Source: Symbiodinium natans (taxonomy: Eukaryota > Sar > Dinophyceae > Suessiales > Symbiodiniaceae). From it: a stretch of 64,000 bases of DNA. The translations under genes were made by a program, and so were the position numbers. This document shows positions 11,620 to 24,115 of this stretch, in pieces. Each line of letters starts with the position of its first letter. The stretch's first letter is position 1. The notes under the pieces were generated by a model, which made no database searches, was not told the origin of the DNA, and saw only the letters and a list, made by a program, of their open reading frames with translations. Location of the stretch: the NCBI GenBank assembly GCA_905221605.1, contig CAJNDS010001779.1, forward strand, positions 652,146 to 716,145, in the 5' to 3' direction.

Positions 11620-11685
11620 GAATACTTCATATTTATATGTATATATATATATACATATATATACATATATATACATATATATACA

Positions 11686-11721
<36 letters not shown>

Positions 11722-11735
11722 CATATATGTACGTA
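11620..11735. repeat. TA/TACA microsatellite
   Basis: About 110 bp of alternating TA with ACATATAT interruptions, directly outside the 27-bp inverted repeat at 11736. A similar AT tract lies outside the partner repeat at 19735-19800. Frames reading IYIYIHIY here are not genes. Confidence 0.9.
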
Positions 11736-11799
11736 GGACCTTTAGGGTCTATTTGGCACGCCTCTTTTGCCGCCGGGGAAATCCCTAGATTTGATTTTC

Positions 11800-13735
11800 A
11801 AGGATTTCATGAAATTTAAAATGCCCAAAACATCCTGGAAATCCTTAAAAAATCAAATCCCGGGATTTAATATTTTAAGGATTTCAATTGTTTTTTGGGC
11901 ATTTTAATTTTTATGAAATCCTTGAAAAATCAAATCCCGGGATTTAACTTTTCAAGGATTTCCAGGATTTCATAAAATTTAAATACCGGAACTCCTGCAA
12001 AAGCAAACCCCCCCCCCCTCCCCTTTCAGAGTACGGGAAGACCACGCGGATTTTAAAATTTATGAAATCCTTGAAATCCTTGAAAAACTAAATCCCGGGA
12101 TTTGATTTTTCAAGGATTTCAGAAAATTTAAAATGCCAAAAAAATCCTTGAAATCCTTAAAATATTAAAACCCGGGATTTGATTTTTTAAGGATTTCAAG
12201 GATTTTTTGGGCATTTTAAATTTCATGAAATCCTTGAAAAATTAAATCCCGGGATTTGGTTTTTCAAGGATTTCAAGGATTTCATAAATTTTAAAATTCG
12301 CGTGGTCTTCCCGTACTCTGAGTGGGGAGGGGGGTTTTGCTTTTGCAGGAGTTCCGGTATTTAAATTTTATGAAATCCTTGAAATCCTTGAAAAATTCAA
12401 TCCCGGGATTTAATTTTTCAAGGATTTCATGAAATTTAAAATGCCCAAAAAACAATTGAAATCCTTAAAATATTACATCCCGGGATTTGATTTTTTAAGG
12501 ATTTCAAGGATTTTTTGGGCATTTTAAATTTTCTGAAATCCTTGAAAAATCAAATCCCGGGATTTAGTTTTTCAAGGATTTCAAGGATTTCATAAATTTT
12601 AATATCCGCGTGGTCTTCCCGTACTCTGAGAGGGGAGGGGGGGCTTTGCTTTTGCAGGAGTTCCGGTATTTAAATTTTATGAAGTCCTTGAAATCCTTGA
12701 AAAGTTAAATCCCGGGAGTTAATGTTTCAAGGAAATCATGAAATTTAAAATGCCCAAAAAATCCTTGAAATCCTTAAAAAATCAAATCCCGGGATTTAAT
12801 ATTTTAAGGATTTCAAGGATTTTTTTGGCATTTTAAATTTTATGAAATCCTTGAAAAATCAAATCCCGGGATTTAATTTTTCAAGGATTTCAAGGATTTA
12901 AAAAATTTTAAAATCCGCGTGGTCTTCCCGTACTCTGAGTGGGGAGGGGGGGTTTGCTTTTGCAGGAGTTCCGGTATTTAAACTTTATGAAATCCTTGAA
13001 ATCCTTGAAAAGTTAAATCCCGGGATTTGATTTTTCAAGGATTTCATAAAAATTAAAATGCCCAAAAAACAATTGAAATCCTTAAAATATTAAATCCCGG
13101 GATTTGATTTTTTAAGGATTTCAAGGATTTTTTGGGCATTTTAAATTTCATGAAATCCTTGAAAAATCAAATCCCGGGATTTAGTTTTTCAAGGATTTCA
13201 AGGATATCATAAATTTTAATATCCGCGTGGTCTTCCCGTACTCTGAGAGGGGAGGGGGGGGGGGGTTTGCTTTTGCAGGAGTTCCGGTATTTAAATTTTA
13301 TGAAGTCCTTGAAATCCTTGAAAAATCAAATCCCGGGATTTAGTTTTTCAAGGAATTCATGAAATTTAAAATGCCCAAAAAACCCTTGAAATCCTTAAAA
13401 AATCAAATCCCGGGATATAATATTTTAAGGATTTCAAGATTTTTTTGGGGCATTTTAAATTTTATGAAATCCTTGAAAAATTAAATCCCGGGATTTGATT
13501 TTTCAAGGATTTCAAGGATTTCATAAATTTTAAAATCCGCGTGGTCTTCCCGTACTCTGAGTGGGGAGGGGGGCGTTTGCTTTTGCAGGAGCTCCGGTAT
13601 TTAAAGTTTATGAAATCCTTGAAATCCTTGAAAAACTAAATCCCGGGATTTAATTTTTCAAGGATTTCATGAAATTTAAAATGCCCAAAAAATCATTGAA
13701 ATCCTTAAAGAACTAAATCCCGGGGTTCGGTTTAG
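11800..13735. repeat. About 310-bp tandem satellite built of SmaI-centred palindromes
   Basis: The marker GTGGTCTTCCCGTACTCTGA recurs at about 12302, 12609, 12920, 13227 and 13540, spacing 307-313 bp. A reverse-orientation copy lies near 12030. Each unit carries several imperfect palindromes of the form CCTTGAAAAA..AAATCCCGGGATTT..TTTTTCAAGG plus a G-rich stretch. Dense stop codons and symmetry leave no coding potential. The array ends in degenerate TTTAGGG near 13735. Confidence 0.9.
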
Positions 13736-13889
13736 GGTTTAGGGTTTAGGGTAATATCCTTGAAACCCTTAACAAAAATCAAATACCGGATTTGATTGTG
13801 TAAGGAGTTCATTAAAAGTTAAGATGCCGAAAAAGAATTAGAACCCTTTAAAATCAAACCCCGGGATTTGTCTTTTCCAGGATTTCAGA

Positions 13890-14455
13890 CATACCCGCTC
13901 ATTGCCCATCCCACATCACCCCGCATCATCTCCCTCATCTCCCATCGTTTCTCTCATCCCCCATCATGCCCCATCATCCCCCAATCATCCCCCATCATCT
14001 CCCATCATTTCGGGAGGGGTGAAAGGGATGATGGGGGATGATGGGGGATGAAGGGGTATGATGGGGATGATGGGGGATGAGACAGTCAGCCCCCTTATCA
14101 TGTCCCATCGTCTCTCTCATCCCGCGTCATCCCCCATCATCCCCCATCATCCCCCATCATCCCCCATCATCCCGCATCATCCGCCATCATCCCCATCATC
14201 TCCCATCATCCCCCATCATCATTCCCCTTCATCTCTCATAATCCCTTTCACCCCCCCATCATCCACCATCATCCCCCATCAGCCCCCATCATCGTCCCCG
14301 ATCAGCCCCTATCATGCCCCATCATGTCTCTCATCCCGCGTCATCCCCCATCATTCCCCATCATACCCCATCATCTCCCATCATCCCACATCATCCCCCA
14401 TCATCCCCCATCATCATTCCCCATCATCTCCCATAATCCCTTTCACCCCCCATCT
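13890..14455. repeat. (CATCATCCCC)n-type minisatellite
   Basis: Degenerate repeats of CATCATCCCC / CCCATCAT on the plus strand, with a short inverted stretch (ATGATGGGGG) at 14022-14080 that makes the array locally foldback. The plus-strand frame at 14058-14516 (HHPPSSPII) is a repeat product. Confidence 0.9.
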
Positions 14456-17400
14456 TGAGGGGTTAGTGACTGCCCTAGAGGTTAGTCGTATGTCCCCCCG
14501 CTTCGTGTTGTTGTGATTTGGTAGGGGCCCAGAGGTTTGTATGAGTTGTTTTCTTCGTTCGTGTTGTAAGGGTTTTGTGAGGGCCCCGGAGGTTTGTCGC
14601 ATGTCCGATTTCTTCGTGCTTGTAGGGTTTGGGGAGTGTCTAGATAATTGTCAAAAATCATTCCTTCCGCGCTCGTACTATGAGGGGCTAGTGGCTGCCC
14701 TAGAGGTTTGTTGTATATTCCCCCGCTTCGTGTTCCTGAGATTTGGTAGGGGCCAGAGGCTTGTCATATGTCCCCTCCCTTCGTCCCTTCGTGTTGTGAG
14801 GGTTGCATTCGGCCTTGGAGGTTTGCCGTATGTCCCCTTTCTTGGCGTCTAGATGATTGTCATCATAAGTCATTTGCTTCCGTGGTCGTATCATGAGGGC
14901 TATTGACCGCCCTAGAGATTTGTCGTATGCCCCCCTGCTTCGTGTTCCTGTGAGTTGGGAGGGGCCTAAAGGTTTATCTTTTGTCCCCTCCCTTCGTCCC
15001 TTCGTATTGTAAGGGTTTCGTGAGCGCTCTGGAGGTTTTTCATATGTCCCCTTTGTTCGTGCTTGTAGGGTTGAGGGAGTGTCTACATGATTATCATATA
15101 TCATTTGCTTCCGCAGTCGCTATGAGGGTATTGATTGCCCTAAAGATTTCTCGTGTGCCCCCCCGCTTCGTATTCCTGTGATTTGGTAGGGGTCTAGAGG
15201 TTTGTCGTAATTCCTCTCCCTTCGTTCCTTCGTGGGATGTTTGCGTGTGTCCCCTTTCTTCGTGCTTGTAGGGTTTGGGGAGCCTAGACGACTGATATAT
15301 ATATATATATATAATTCGATTCCGTGCTCGTATTGTGAGGGGCTAGTGATCGCCCTAGAGGTTTGTCGTATGTCCCCCCGACTCCTGTTCCTGAGATTTG
15401 GCAGGGGCTTAGAGCTTTGTCGTATGTCCCCTCCTTTCGCCCCTTCGTGTTGTAGGGGTTTTGTTGGGCCTTGAAGGCTTGTCGTGTGTCCCCTTTCTTC
15501 GTGCTTGGAGAGTTTGAGGAGCGTCGAGATGATTACCATACATCATTTGCTTCCGTGCTCGTACTATGTGCGGTTAGTGACTGCCCTAGAGGTTTGTCGT
15601 ATGTCCCCTTCCTTCGTCCCTTCGCGTTGTATGGGTGGTAAGGGTTTTGCGAGGGCCCTGGAGGCTAGTCGTATATCCACTTTCTTCGAGCTTGTAGGGT
15701 TTGGGGGGGAGCGTCTAGAGTCTAGATGATCGTCATATATGATTTGCTTCCGTGCTCAAACTATGAGGGGCTAGTGACTGTCATAGAGGTTTGTCATTTG
15801 TCCCCCCCCCTTTCCTTGGTCCTGTGATTTGGTAGGGGCTTAGAGGTTTGTCATATATTCCCTCCCTTCGTCCTTTCGTGTTGCAAGGGTTTTGTGAGAG
15901 CCCGGCAAATTTGCCGTATGTCCCTTTTCTTCTTGCTTGTAGGGTTTGGGGAGCGTCTAGACGACTGACATATGTAATTTGATTCCGGGCTCGTATTGTG
16001 CGGGGCTCGTGACTGCCCTAGAGGTTTGTCGTACGCCCTCCGCTTCCTTGTTCCTGTGATGTAGTAGGGGCCTACAGGTTTGTCGTGTGTCCCCTTTCTT
16101 GGCATCTAGATGATTGTCATAAGTCATTTGCTTCTGTGGTCGTATTATGAGGGCTGTTGACTGCCCTAGAGGTTTGTCGTACGCCCCCCTGCTTCGTGTT
16201 CCTGTGAGTTGGGAGGGGCCTAGAGGTTTATCTTTTGTCCCCTCCCTTCGTCCCTTCGTGTTGTAAGGGTTTCGTGAGCGCTCTTGGAGGTTTTTCGTAT
16301 GTCCCCTTTGTTCGTGCTTGCAGGGTTTGGGGAGTGTCTAGATGATTATCATATATCATTTGCTTCCGCAGTCGCTATGAGGGTATTGATTGCCCTAAAG
16401 ATTTCTCGTGTGCCCCCCCGCTTCGTATTCCTGTGATTTGGTAGGGGTCTAGAGGTTTGTCGTAATTCCTCTCCCTTCGTTCCTTCGTGGGATGCTTGCG
16501 TGTGTCCCCTTTCTTCGTGCTTGTAGGGTTTGGGGAGCCTAGACGACTGATATATATATATATATATAATTCGATTCCGCGCTCGTATTGTGAGGGGCTA
16601 GTGATCGCCCTAGAGGTTTGTCGTATGTCCCCCGGATTCCTGTTCCTGAGCTTTGGTAGGGGCCTAGAGCTTTGTCGTATGTCCCCTCCTTTCGCCCCTT
16701 CGTGTTGTAGGGGTTTGTTGGGCCTTGAAGGTTTGTCGTGTGTCCCCTTTCTTCGAGCTTGGAGAATTGAGGAGTGTCGAGATGATTACCTTACATCATT
16801 TGCTTCCGTGCTCGTACTATGTGGGGTTAGTGACTGCCCTAGAGGTTTGTCGTATGTCCCCTTCATTCGTCCCTTCGCGTTGTATGGGTGGTAAGGGTTT
16901 TGTGAGGGCCCTGGAGGCTAGTCGTATATCCACTTTCTTCGAGCTTGTAGGATTTGGGGGGAGCGTCTAGAGTCTAGATGATCGTCATATATGATTTGCT
17001 TCCGTGCTCAAACTATGAGGGGCTAGTGGCTGTCCTAGAGGTTTGTCATTTGTCCCCCCCGTTTCCTTGGTCCTGTGATTTGGGAGGGGCTTAGAGGTTT
17101 GTCATACGTTCCCTCGCTTCGTCCTTTCGTGTTGCAAGGGTTTTGTGAGAGCCCTGCAAATTTGCCGTGTGTCCCCTTTCTTCTCACTTGTAGGGTTTGG
17201 GGAGCGTCTAGACGACTGACATATAATTTGATTCCGTGCTCGTATTGTGAGGGGCTAGTGATTGCCCTAGAGGTTTGTCGTATGTCCCCCCGATTCCTGT
17301 TCCTGAGATTTGGCAGGGGCTTAGAGCTTTGTCGTATGTCCCCTCCTTTCGCCCCTTCGTGTTGTAGGGGTTTTGTTGGGCCTTGAAGGCTTGTCGTGTG

Positions 17401-18834
17401 TCCCCTTTCTTCGAGCTTGGAGAATTGAGGAGTGTCGAGATGATTACCATACATCATTTGCTTCCGTGCTCGTACTATGTGGGGTTAGTGACTGCCCTAG
17501 AGGTTTGTCGTATGTCCCCTTCCTTCGTCCCTTCGCGTTGTATGGGTGGTAAGGGTTTTGTGAGGGCCCTGGAGGCTAGTCGTATATCCACTTTCTTCGA
17601 GCTTGTAGGGTTTGGGGGAGCGTCTAGAGTCTAGATGATCGTCATATATGATTTGCTTCCGTGCTCGAACTATGAGGGGCTAGTGGCTGTCCTAGAGGTT
17701 TGTCATTTGTCCCCCCCGTTTCCTTGGTCCTGTGATTTGGTAGGGGCTTAGAGGTTTGTCATACGTTCCCTCGCTTCGTCCTTTCGTGTTGCAAGGGTTT
17801 TGTGAGAGCCCTGCAAATTTGCCGTGTGTCCCCTTTCTTCTCACTTGTAGGGTTTTGGGGAGCGTCTAGACGACTGACATATAACTTGAGTCCGTGCTCG
17901 TATTGTGAGGGGCTAGTGACTGCCCTAGGGGTTTGTCGTATGCCCCCCCCCCCGCTTCCTTGTTCCTGTGATGTAGTAGGGGCCTACAGGTTTGTCGTAT
18001 GTCCCCTGCCTTCGTCCCTTCGTGTTGTAAGGCTGATAAAATTTTTCTGAGGGCCCTTGGAGATTTGTCGTATGTCCCCACGCTTCGTGTTCCTGAGATT
18101 TGGTAGGGGCCAGAGATTTGTCGAATGTCCCCTCCTTTCGTCCCTTCGTGTTGAAATTGCTTTGTTGGGGGAAGGTTTGTCGTATGTCACCTTTCTTTCT
18201 TCTTAGAGGGTTTGGGGATCTTCTAGGAAACTGTCATATATCATTTGCTTCCGTGCTCGTATTATGAGGGGCTGGTGTTTGTCATAGAGGTTTGTCGTAT
18301 GTCCCGCCGCTTTCTGTTCCTGCGATGTGGTAGGGGCCTAAAGAGGTTTGTCGTGTGCCCCCTCCCTTCGTCCCTTTGAGTTGCAAGGGTTTGTTGGACC
18401 TGGAAGATTTATCGTATGTCTCCTTTCTTCGTGCTTGTAGGGCGTGGGGAGCGTCTAGATGATTATCATATATGATTTGCTTCCGTGCTCGAATTATGAG
18501 GGGCTAGTGACTGCCCTATAGGTTTGTTTTATGTCTCCCTGCTTCGTGTTCATGTGATTTGCTAGGGTCCTGGAGATTTGTCGTATGTCATTTTACCATA
18601 TACGAAATTAGATACAATCCCTTCGTCCCTTCGTGTTGTAAGGGTTTCGTGAGGGTCCTAGAGGTTTGTCGTATGTGCCCTTCCTTCGTCCCTTCTTGTT
18701 GTAAGGGTTTTGTGAGGGCCCTGCAAATTTGCCGTATGTCCCTTTCTTCGTGCTTGTAGGATTTGGGCAGCGTCTAGATGATTGTCATTATCATTTGCTT
18801 CCGTGCTCGTACTATGAGGCGCTAGTAACTGCCC
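14456..18834. repeat. Tandem array of about 200-230-bp units, forward orientation
   Basis: About 18 degenerate copies of a unit containing GAGGTTTGTCGTATGTCCCC, CCTTCGTCCCTTCGTGTTG and TTTGCTTCCGTGCTCGTA. There is higher-order structure: about 0.68 kb starting at 15113 recurs at 16365, and parts recur again from about 17000. Many frames of 60-140 codons (GLVIALEVCRMSP type) arise because the unit has few stops. Their shared sequence and repeated truncation argue against real proteins. Confidence 0.9.
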
Positions 18835-19540
18835 TAGACCTTCAGGGCCCTCACAAAACCCTTACAACACAAAGGGACGAAGGGAGACGACATACGACAA
18901 ACCTCTATCATCTAGATGCTCCCCAAACCCTACAAGCAAGAAGAAAGGGAACATACGACAAACCTCCAGGGCCCTCACAGAACCCTTACAATAGGAAGGA
19001 ATGAAGGGAGGCGACACACTACAAACCTTTAGGCCCCTACCAGATCACAGGATCACGAAGCGGGGGCGTCATCTGACAAACCTCCAGGCCAATCACTAGC
19101 CCCTCATAATACGAGCACGGAAGCACATGATATGTGATTATCATCTACACACTCCCCAGACCCTACAAGCACGAACAAAGGGGACATACGACAAACCTCC
19201 AGGACCCTCCCAAAACCCTTACAACACGAAGGGACGAAGGGAGGGGACACACGACAAACCTTTAGCCCCCTACCAAATCACAGGAACACGAAGCGGGGGG
19301 ACATACGACAAACCTCTAGGGCAGGCACTAGCCCTCATACTACGAGCACGGAAACACATCATATATGATAATCATGTTGATGCTCCCCCAAAACCTATAA
19401 GAACGAGAAAGGGGAAGCACACAAACCTCCAAAGCCCTTACAAAACCCTTACAACACGAAGGGACGAAGGGAGGGGACATACGACAAACCTCTGGCCCCT
19501 ACCAAGTCACAGGAAACACGAAGCCAGGGTGCTTGCCTAA
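18835..19540. repeat. Same satellite family, inverted orientation
   Basis: From about 18835 the units read as the reverse complement (GACATACGACAAACCTC, GAAGGGACGAAGGGAGG) of the array to the left. The junction at 18830-18840 is therefore a large inverted-repeat centre, with about 700 bp able to fold back on the preceding units. Confidence 0.9.
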
Positions 19541-19569
19541 GTCTGGCTGTTGGCCGGCTGGATCTACAT

Positions 19570-19670
19570 TTACTGCTACTACTACTACTACTACTACTAC
19601 TCCTACTCCTACTACTACTACTACTACTACTCCTACTACTCCTAGTACTACTACTACTACCACTACTACT
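19570..19670. repeat. (TAC)n / (CCTACTACTA) microsatellite
   Basis: Simple TAC repeats with CCTAC interruptions, followed at 19702 by the right 27-bp inverted repeat of the 8-kb block. Confidence 0.9.
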
Positions 19671-20368
19671 TTCAAGAAGTTTTGTAAATAGTAAACAAAG
19701 GGGCGTGCCAAATAGACCCTAAAGGTCCATGCCACATACATATATACATATGCATATATATATATATATACATACATACATATTCTGTGTATATATGTAC
19801 TAATTAAAACTCGGAAATATAAGACAATAAACAAATACATGTAAACATGTATACGTACTTTCTGGCCCAGAGTGTTTACAGCGCAGAACCGAAATGCTTG
19901 CAGCAAGGCCTCATCGGTTCCTTTTGGAACCGCCTCCTAACTAAGAGATCAGCATGGAAAATGCTGCGGCGCCACGATCCACGGGGGCTTTACTTGGTTA
20001 AGGGTTTAGGGTTTAGGGTTTAGGGTTTATTGACGGTCTACAGTGTACGTACACGTAGGATACGTACCCGAAGTACGGCTATAGCCAAAGTCAGCCTCCT
20101 CATAGCCATACCTCGCAGTGCCCATGGATCTCCACAAGCCTAAACCCTAAACTCCTAAACCCGAATGAACCTCAAAGTGGGGTGTACATTCTAAAATCCC
20201 ATGAACACTCACCCCTAAACTCTAAACCCTAAACCAAGTAGGGTTTCTAGGGCTCCGACTCCGCAGGAGGTAAGAAGCAATCACTTGAAACACATCACCC
20301 TAAACCCTAAACCCTAAAGCTCTTCAGTTTCATGGCAGCTTCCTTCTCCTTCTCTACGCCTTGGGGGT

Positions 20369-20520
20369 GTTCCCCCCTTATACGAACAGTCCTTCATAGG
20401 GAATACAAGGGGGGGGGGGGGGGTACTATAATACAGATTGAGGACTGTTACTGAATAGGGAATACAACAGGGGGTGCTAGAATCCCTATTCAGGACTGTT
20501 ATTATAAGGGGGAAGATCCC
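20369..20520. mobile_element. MITE-like foldback, GTTCCCCCTTATA family
   Basis: Ends are inverted: TGTTCCCCCCTTATACGAAC at the left against TTATAAGGGGGAAGAT at the right, with inner copies of CAGTCCT..AGGACTG. Relatives occur at 2642-2690, 3668-3715, 21105-21178 and 29033-29116. No coding capacity. Confidence 0.7.
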
Positions 20521-20743
20521 GACCTACACACTCCCTAAACCCTACTGTAGGGTTTAGGGTTTAGGGTTTAGGGTTTAGGGTTTAGGGTTTAGGGTTTAGG
20601 GTTTAGGGTTTAGGGTTTAGGGTTTAGGGTTTAGGGTTTAGGGACCTATGGAAGACGCCGATGCTTGAGGCAGCCTAGGAGGGACCTAATCTGGAAGCAG
20701 CTTTCGAGCAACTCACAGGCTCTGCCTACCTTCGCCCTAAATC

Positions 20744-20869
20744 CTACAGGGTGGGGCCCCCTAGTTATAAGTAGAGTTATAAGGGCCCTAAATTGGGTTA
20801 TGCGGACCCTAAGTTAGCTTATAAGTCCCTTAACTACAGTTAGTATAGTAAGGGGGCCCCACCCTGTAG
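20744..20869. mobile_element. MITE, TACAGGGTGGGGCCCCC family, copy 1
   Basis: A 126-bp element with terminal inverted repeats CTACAGGGTGGGGCCCCC / GGGGGCCCCACCCTGTAG and an inner palindrome of GTTATAAG-type segments. Near-identical copies lie at 23992-24115 and, inverted, at 26573-26698. No coding capacity. Confidence 0.85.
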
Positions 20870-21104
20870 ACCCTAAACCCTAAATCTCCCAAGTGGTTCT
20901 ATGTCCCTGAGCATGAGCCTATGATACCCAGCAACGGAAAACACATCAACAAACATCCCAAAAGCCTCCAGCTTAAGGGCCACGAGCCCCCGGAAACCTT
21001 GAACCCCGAATTCCCAACCTCTCATTTTCTTATGAACCACAAGATAATGATGCCTATATTACCCCTAGGAGGACAATATACCTGAATGGTTTAAGGTTGG
21101 GATG

Positions 21105-21178
21105 TTCTCCCTTTTTGTTGCAGTCCGGGGGTACTACAGCCCGTACTAAGGACTCTTAGTAGAACGGGGAAACATCCC
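21105..21178. mobile_element. MITE-like foldback, GGGATGTTC family
   Basis: Inverted ends GGGATGTTCTCCCT / ACGGGGAAACATCCC around about 50 bp. Degenerate relative of 20369-20520 and 29033-29116. Confidence 0.6.
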
Positions 21179-23991
21179 AGGTTTAGGGTGCAAGGCAAGA
21201 TGGCCTTCACTATCTCGAAGGGACATTACACGTTCTGCGATAAGAACTAACAAACAAAGCGTGAAGAAACTTGGTGTTTGCTGTCGGCGCTAGGTCTGGA
21301 AGTTTATGCTTGTTAAGAGAACACCAAACCCTAACTTCTTATGACCCCAACCCTCTAAGGGCTCCAATTACAGTATAGAGCCAACCAAATCCACACACAT
21401 GTGTGTATACATATATATATATATCTATCGGTAATACACATATATAGATATATACAGATACGTACATCGTACATATACACATATACACACATACATATAC
21501 AACTACATATACATCTACATATACATATACATATACATATACTTCATATATATATATATATATACAATATCTATCTATCGAACGATCTATCTATCTATAA
21601 TATATGTGTGTGTAAATATATATATATATATATATACATCTATCTATCGCAGATAGAGAGACACACATAGACTCTGCTGGACACCGAAGCCCTGAAGCCG
21701 CGGCAAAAACACCCTCTCTCTCTGTATAATACTCTATGTTTTCATTGACACACCCTCCCTAGACCCCCCCTGCATCCTAAACCATAAACCCTAAAAACCA
21801 AAACCTGAATCCTAAACCCTACCCCGCAGCGCTGAAGCACTCTTCCACTTCAAAGGCGGTGTCTGCGAGGCAAAGACTCGCAACTCTCGGGGGGTACAGG
21901 GAATCACAGCCGCAACGAAGGCCACGGCGCAGCCAAGACTTCCTCTCTCTCTTTTAGGGTTTAGGGTTTAGGGTTTAGGGTTTAGGGTTTGGGGTTAGGG
22001 TTTAGGGTTTAGGGTTTAGGGTTTAGGGTTTAGGGTTTAGGGTTTAGGGTTTAGGGTTTAGGGTTTAGGGTTTAGGGTTTAGGGTTTAGGGTTTATTGGT
22101 GCCGTTTTGGGGGCCCAACAAACCCTTTCGACTATGGGTTTTCTGTGACCTCCCAAAATACATTGACCTTCTAGCTGGGTTTTAAGACATCATATCAGCA
22201 CAGTTTTTGCACCCTTTTTCACGAGGCGCTTGAAGGACTTTCGCGGGTCTTTACAGTTTAGGGTGTGGGATGGCGCAGGGGATTCCGTATCACCGTCACC
22301 CTAAACCCTAAACCCTACTAAACCCTAAACCCTGAACCATGAACCCTAAACCCTAAACCCTAAACCCTAAACCCTAAACCCTAAACCCTCTCTTGGGAGT
22401 CCGTCGTCCAGGCTCAACCGTGGCGGAAAAAACTCCACGCTGGCTTGGCCAGGAGTCCGTCCGGCCGGAGAATGCTGATCGCTGCAGAGGCATGGAGTTT
22501 GGGATTTGGGGTTTGGGGTTTAGGGTGTAGGGTTTAGGGTTTAGGGGAGTGCATTCGGGGTGTAAAGGGGCTTCATCCCCTCCCCCTAAAACCCTTAACC
22601 CTAAGCTCAAACCCTAAACCCTAAACCCCAAACCCTAACCCCACCGCGACCCCCCCCTGGTACTGAATATTCTCCATAAACTCTCATGAATGTAGCTAGA
22701 AGGGGAAGAGTCCCTAACCCTAAACCCTAAACCCTCAACCCTAAACCCCAAACCCTAAACCCTAAACCCCATGAACCAGCGTCTTCAGGGGGGGGAAAGC
22801 CGCAGCATCAGCTGGCCTCCACGGCCTACGAAAACTTCCCGCTGGGGGAGGAGGAGGGCGCTTTTGCCGCGTTTTTCAAACGAGGCAGCTGGCCGAAGAC
22901 TCCATCAGCTCCGTCCTGCCTACATGCACCCAACCCTACACCTACACCTCAAAAACCAACTAATTATCCCAAAGCCCTATACCCCCTGAACCCTGAAAAC
23001 CTAAACCCAAAATCCTAAATCCTAAACCCTAAACTAACTACACCACTCCTCGCAACTGCGCACGCTTTCGACTTGGGTACGAAGCCGACGTAATCGTGTC
23101 CCCAGCAGGCAGAGGAATCGTCATCGAAGAAGACCTCCCCTCCAGAGGGCGCTTAAGAACCCAGCACCCTTGTTTATTGCGAAGATTTGAAGCTTTCCGA
23201 AGAAGTCCGCAACATGCTTCACAAACAGTAGTCTATCTTAAAGCCTGGTATGTTTCGAGGTGAGAAAGCGTCCACGTCTTTCACGCTGCGAGTTCTATCA
23301 TAAGGTCCTCCCCCCAAAAAAAACCTCCTCGCAAAAAGGCAACCCTAAAAACTTTAAGTCCTGAAGTAGGACTGTAAGGTTCATGCACACCAAAAAGCAG
23401 GGTTGCAAGTACCTGAACAAAAGGCTATAAGCATGGTTACCCTGCTACTTACAACCCTGCTTAGAAGTGAGCCATGAACCTTCAAGTAGGGAGGCTTTTG
23501 GGGTTTGTGGGGGGAGGGGGGGGGATCCCATCATAGGGAGCCTTGTTGTATCAGGGCGCAAGAGAAGACCCCATAATGGTGAGAGAATTCCCCCTTTAGG
23601 TGTAGGATTTAGGATTTATGGTTTACGGGTACCCTTTGGCGGGGGGGGAGGGGTTCGGGGAGGGGAAGCTAGCCTAAGGATTCTCGGCTTCAGGTTGGGG
23701 CTGAGGGTTTCGGGTTTAGGGTTTAGGTTTTTTTGGAGGTTGCAAGGGGCTGGCAAAGATGTCGTTAGAGCTTAGGGTGTTTACGGGGACTTTATATGCT
23801 TTTGTCTAGGGTCTTTATAGGGCTTTGTAGGGTTTAGGGTTTCAGGGTTTTAGGGGTTCACCCAAACAAACATGGACGAGTTTGGCTTTTAACACAATCT
23901 GATAAGTATGATCCCCTACAGATGTGGTCAACATCTCATGAATTCCATGGTCGTACGCAAAGGAAAACCCTAAACCCTAATCCATATACCC

Positions 23992-24115
23992 TACAGGGTG
24001 GCGCCCCCTAGTTATAAGTAGAGTTATAAGGGCCCTAAATTGGGTTATAAGGACCCTAAGTTAGGTTATAAGTCCCTTAACTACAGTTAGTATAGTAAGG
24101 GGGCCCCACCCTGTA
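23992..24115. mobile_element. MITE, TACAGGGTGGGGCCCCC family, copy 2
   Basis: Same element as 20744-20869 with a few substitutions (for example GGTGGCGCCCCC at the left end); ends TACAGGGTGG / CCACCCTGTA. Confidence 0.85.

Larger units (their letters stand above)
11736..19728. repeat. 8-kb satellite block bounded by a 27-bp inverted repeat
   Basis: The left end GGACCTTTAGGGTCTATTTG (continuing GCACGCC) at 11736-11762 is the perfect reverse complement of 19702-19728. Each end is abutted outside by an AT microsatellite. The interior holds three successive satellite types and no recognisable gene. The inner part TAGGGTCTATTTGG resembles hAT-type transposon ends, but no transposase is seen, so I treat it as a repeat-bounded block. 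Confidence 0.7.

Noticed and set aside
14058-19540. Many frames of 60-150 codons sharing GLVxALEVCRMSP-like sequence, as a multigene family
   Set aside because: They follow a tandem satellite with mixed frames and strands, no start context and no domain; the satellite explains them.
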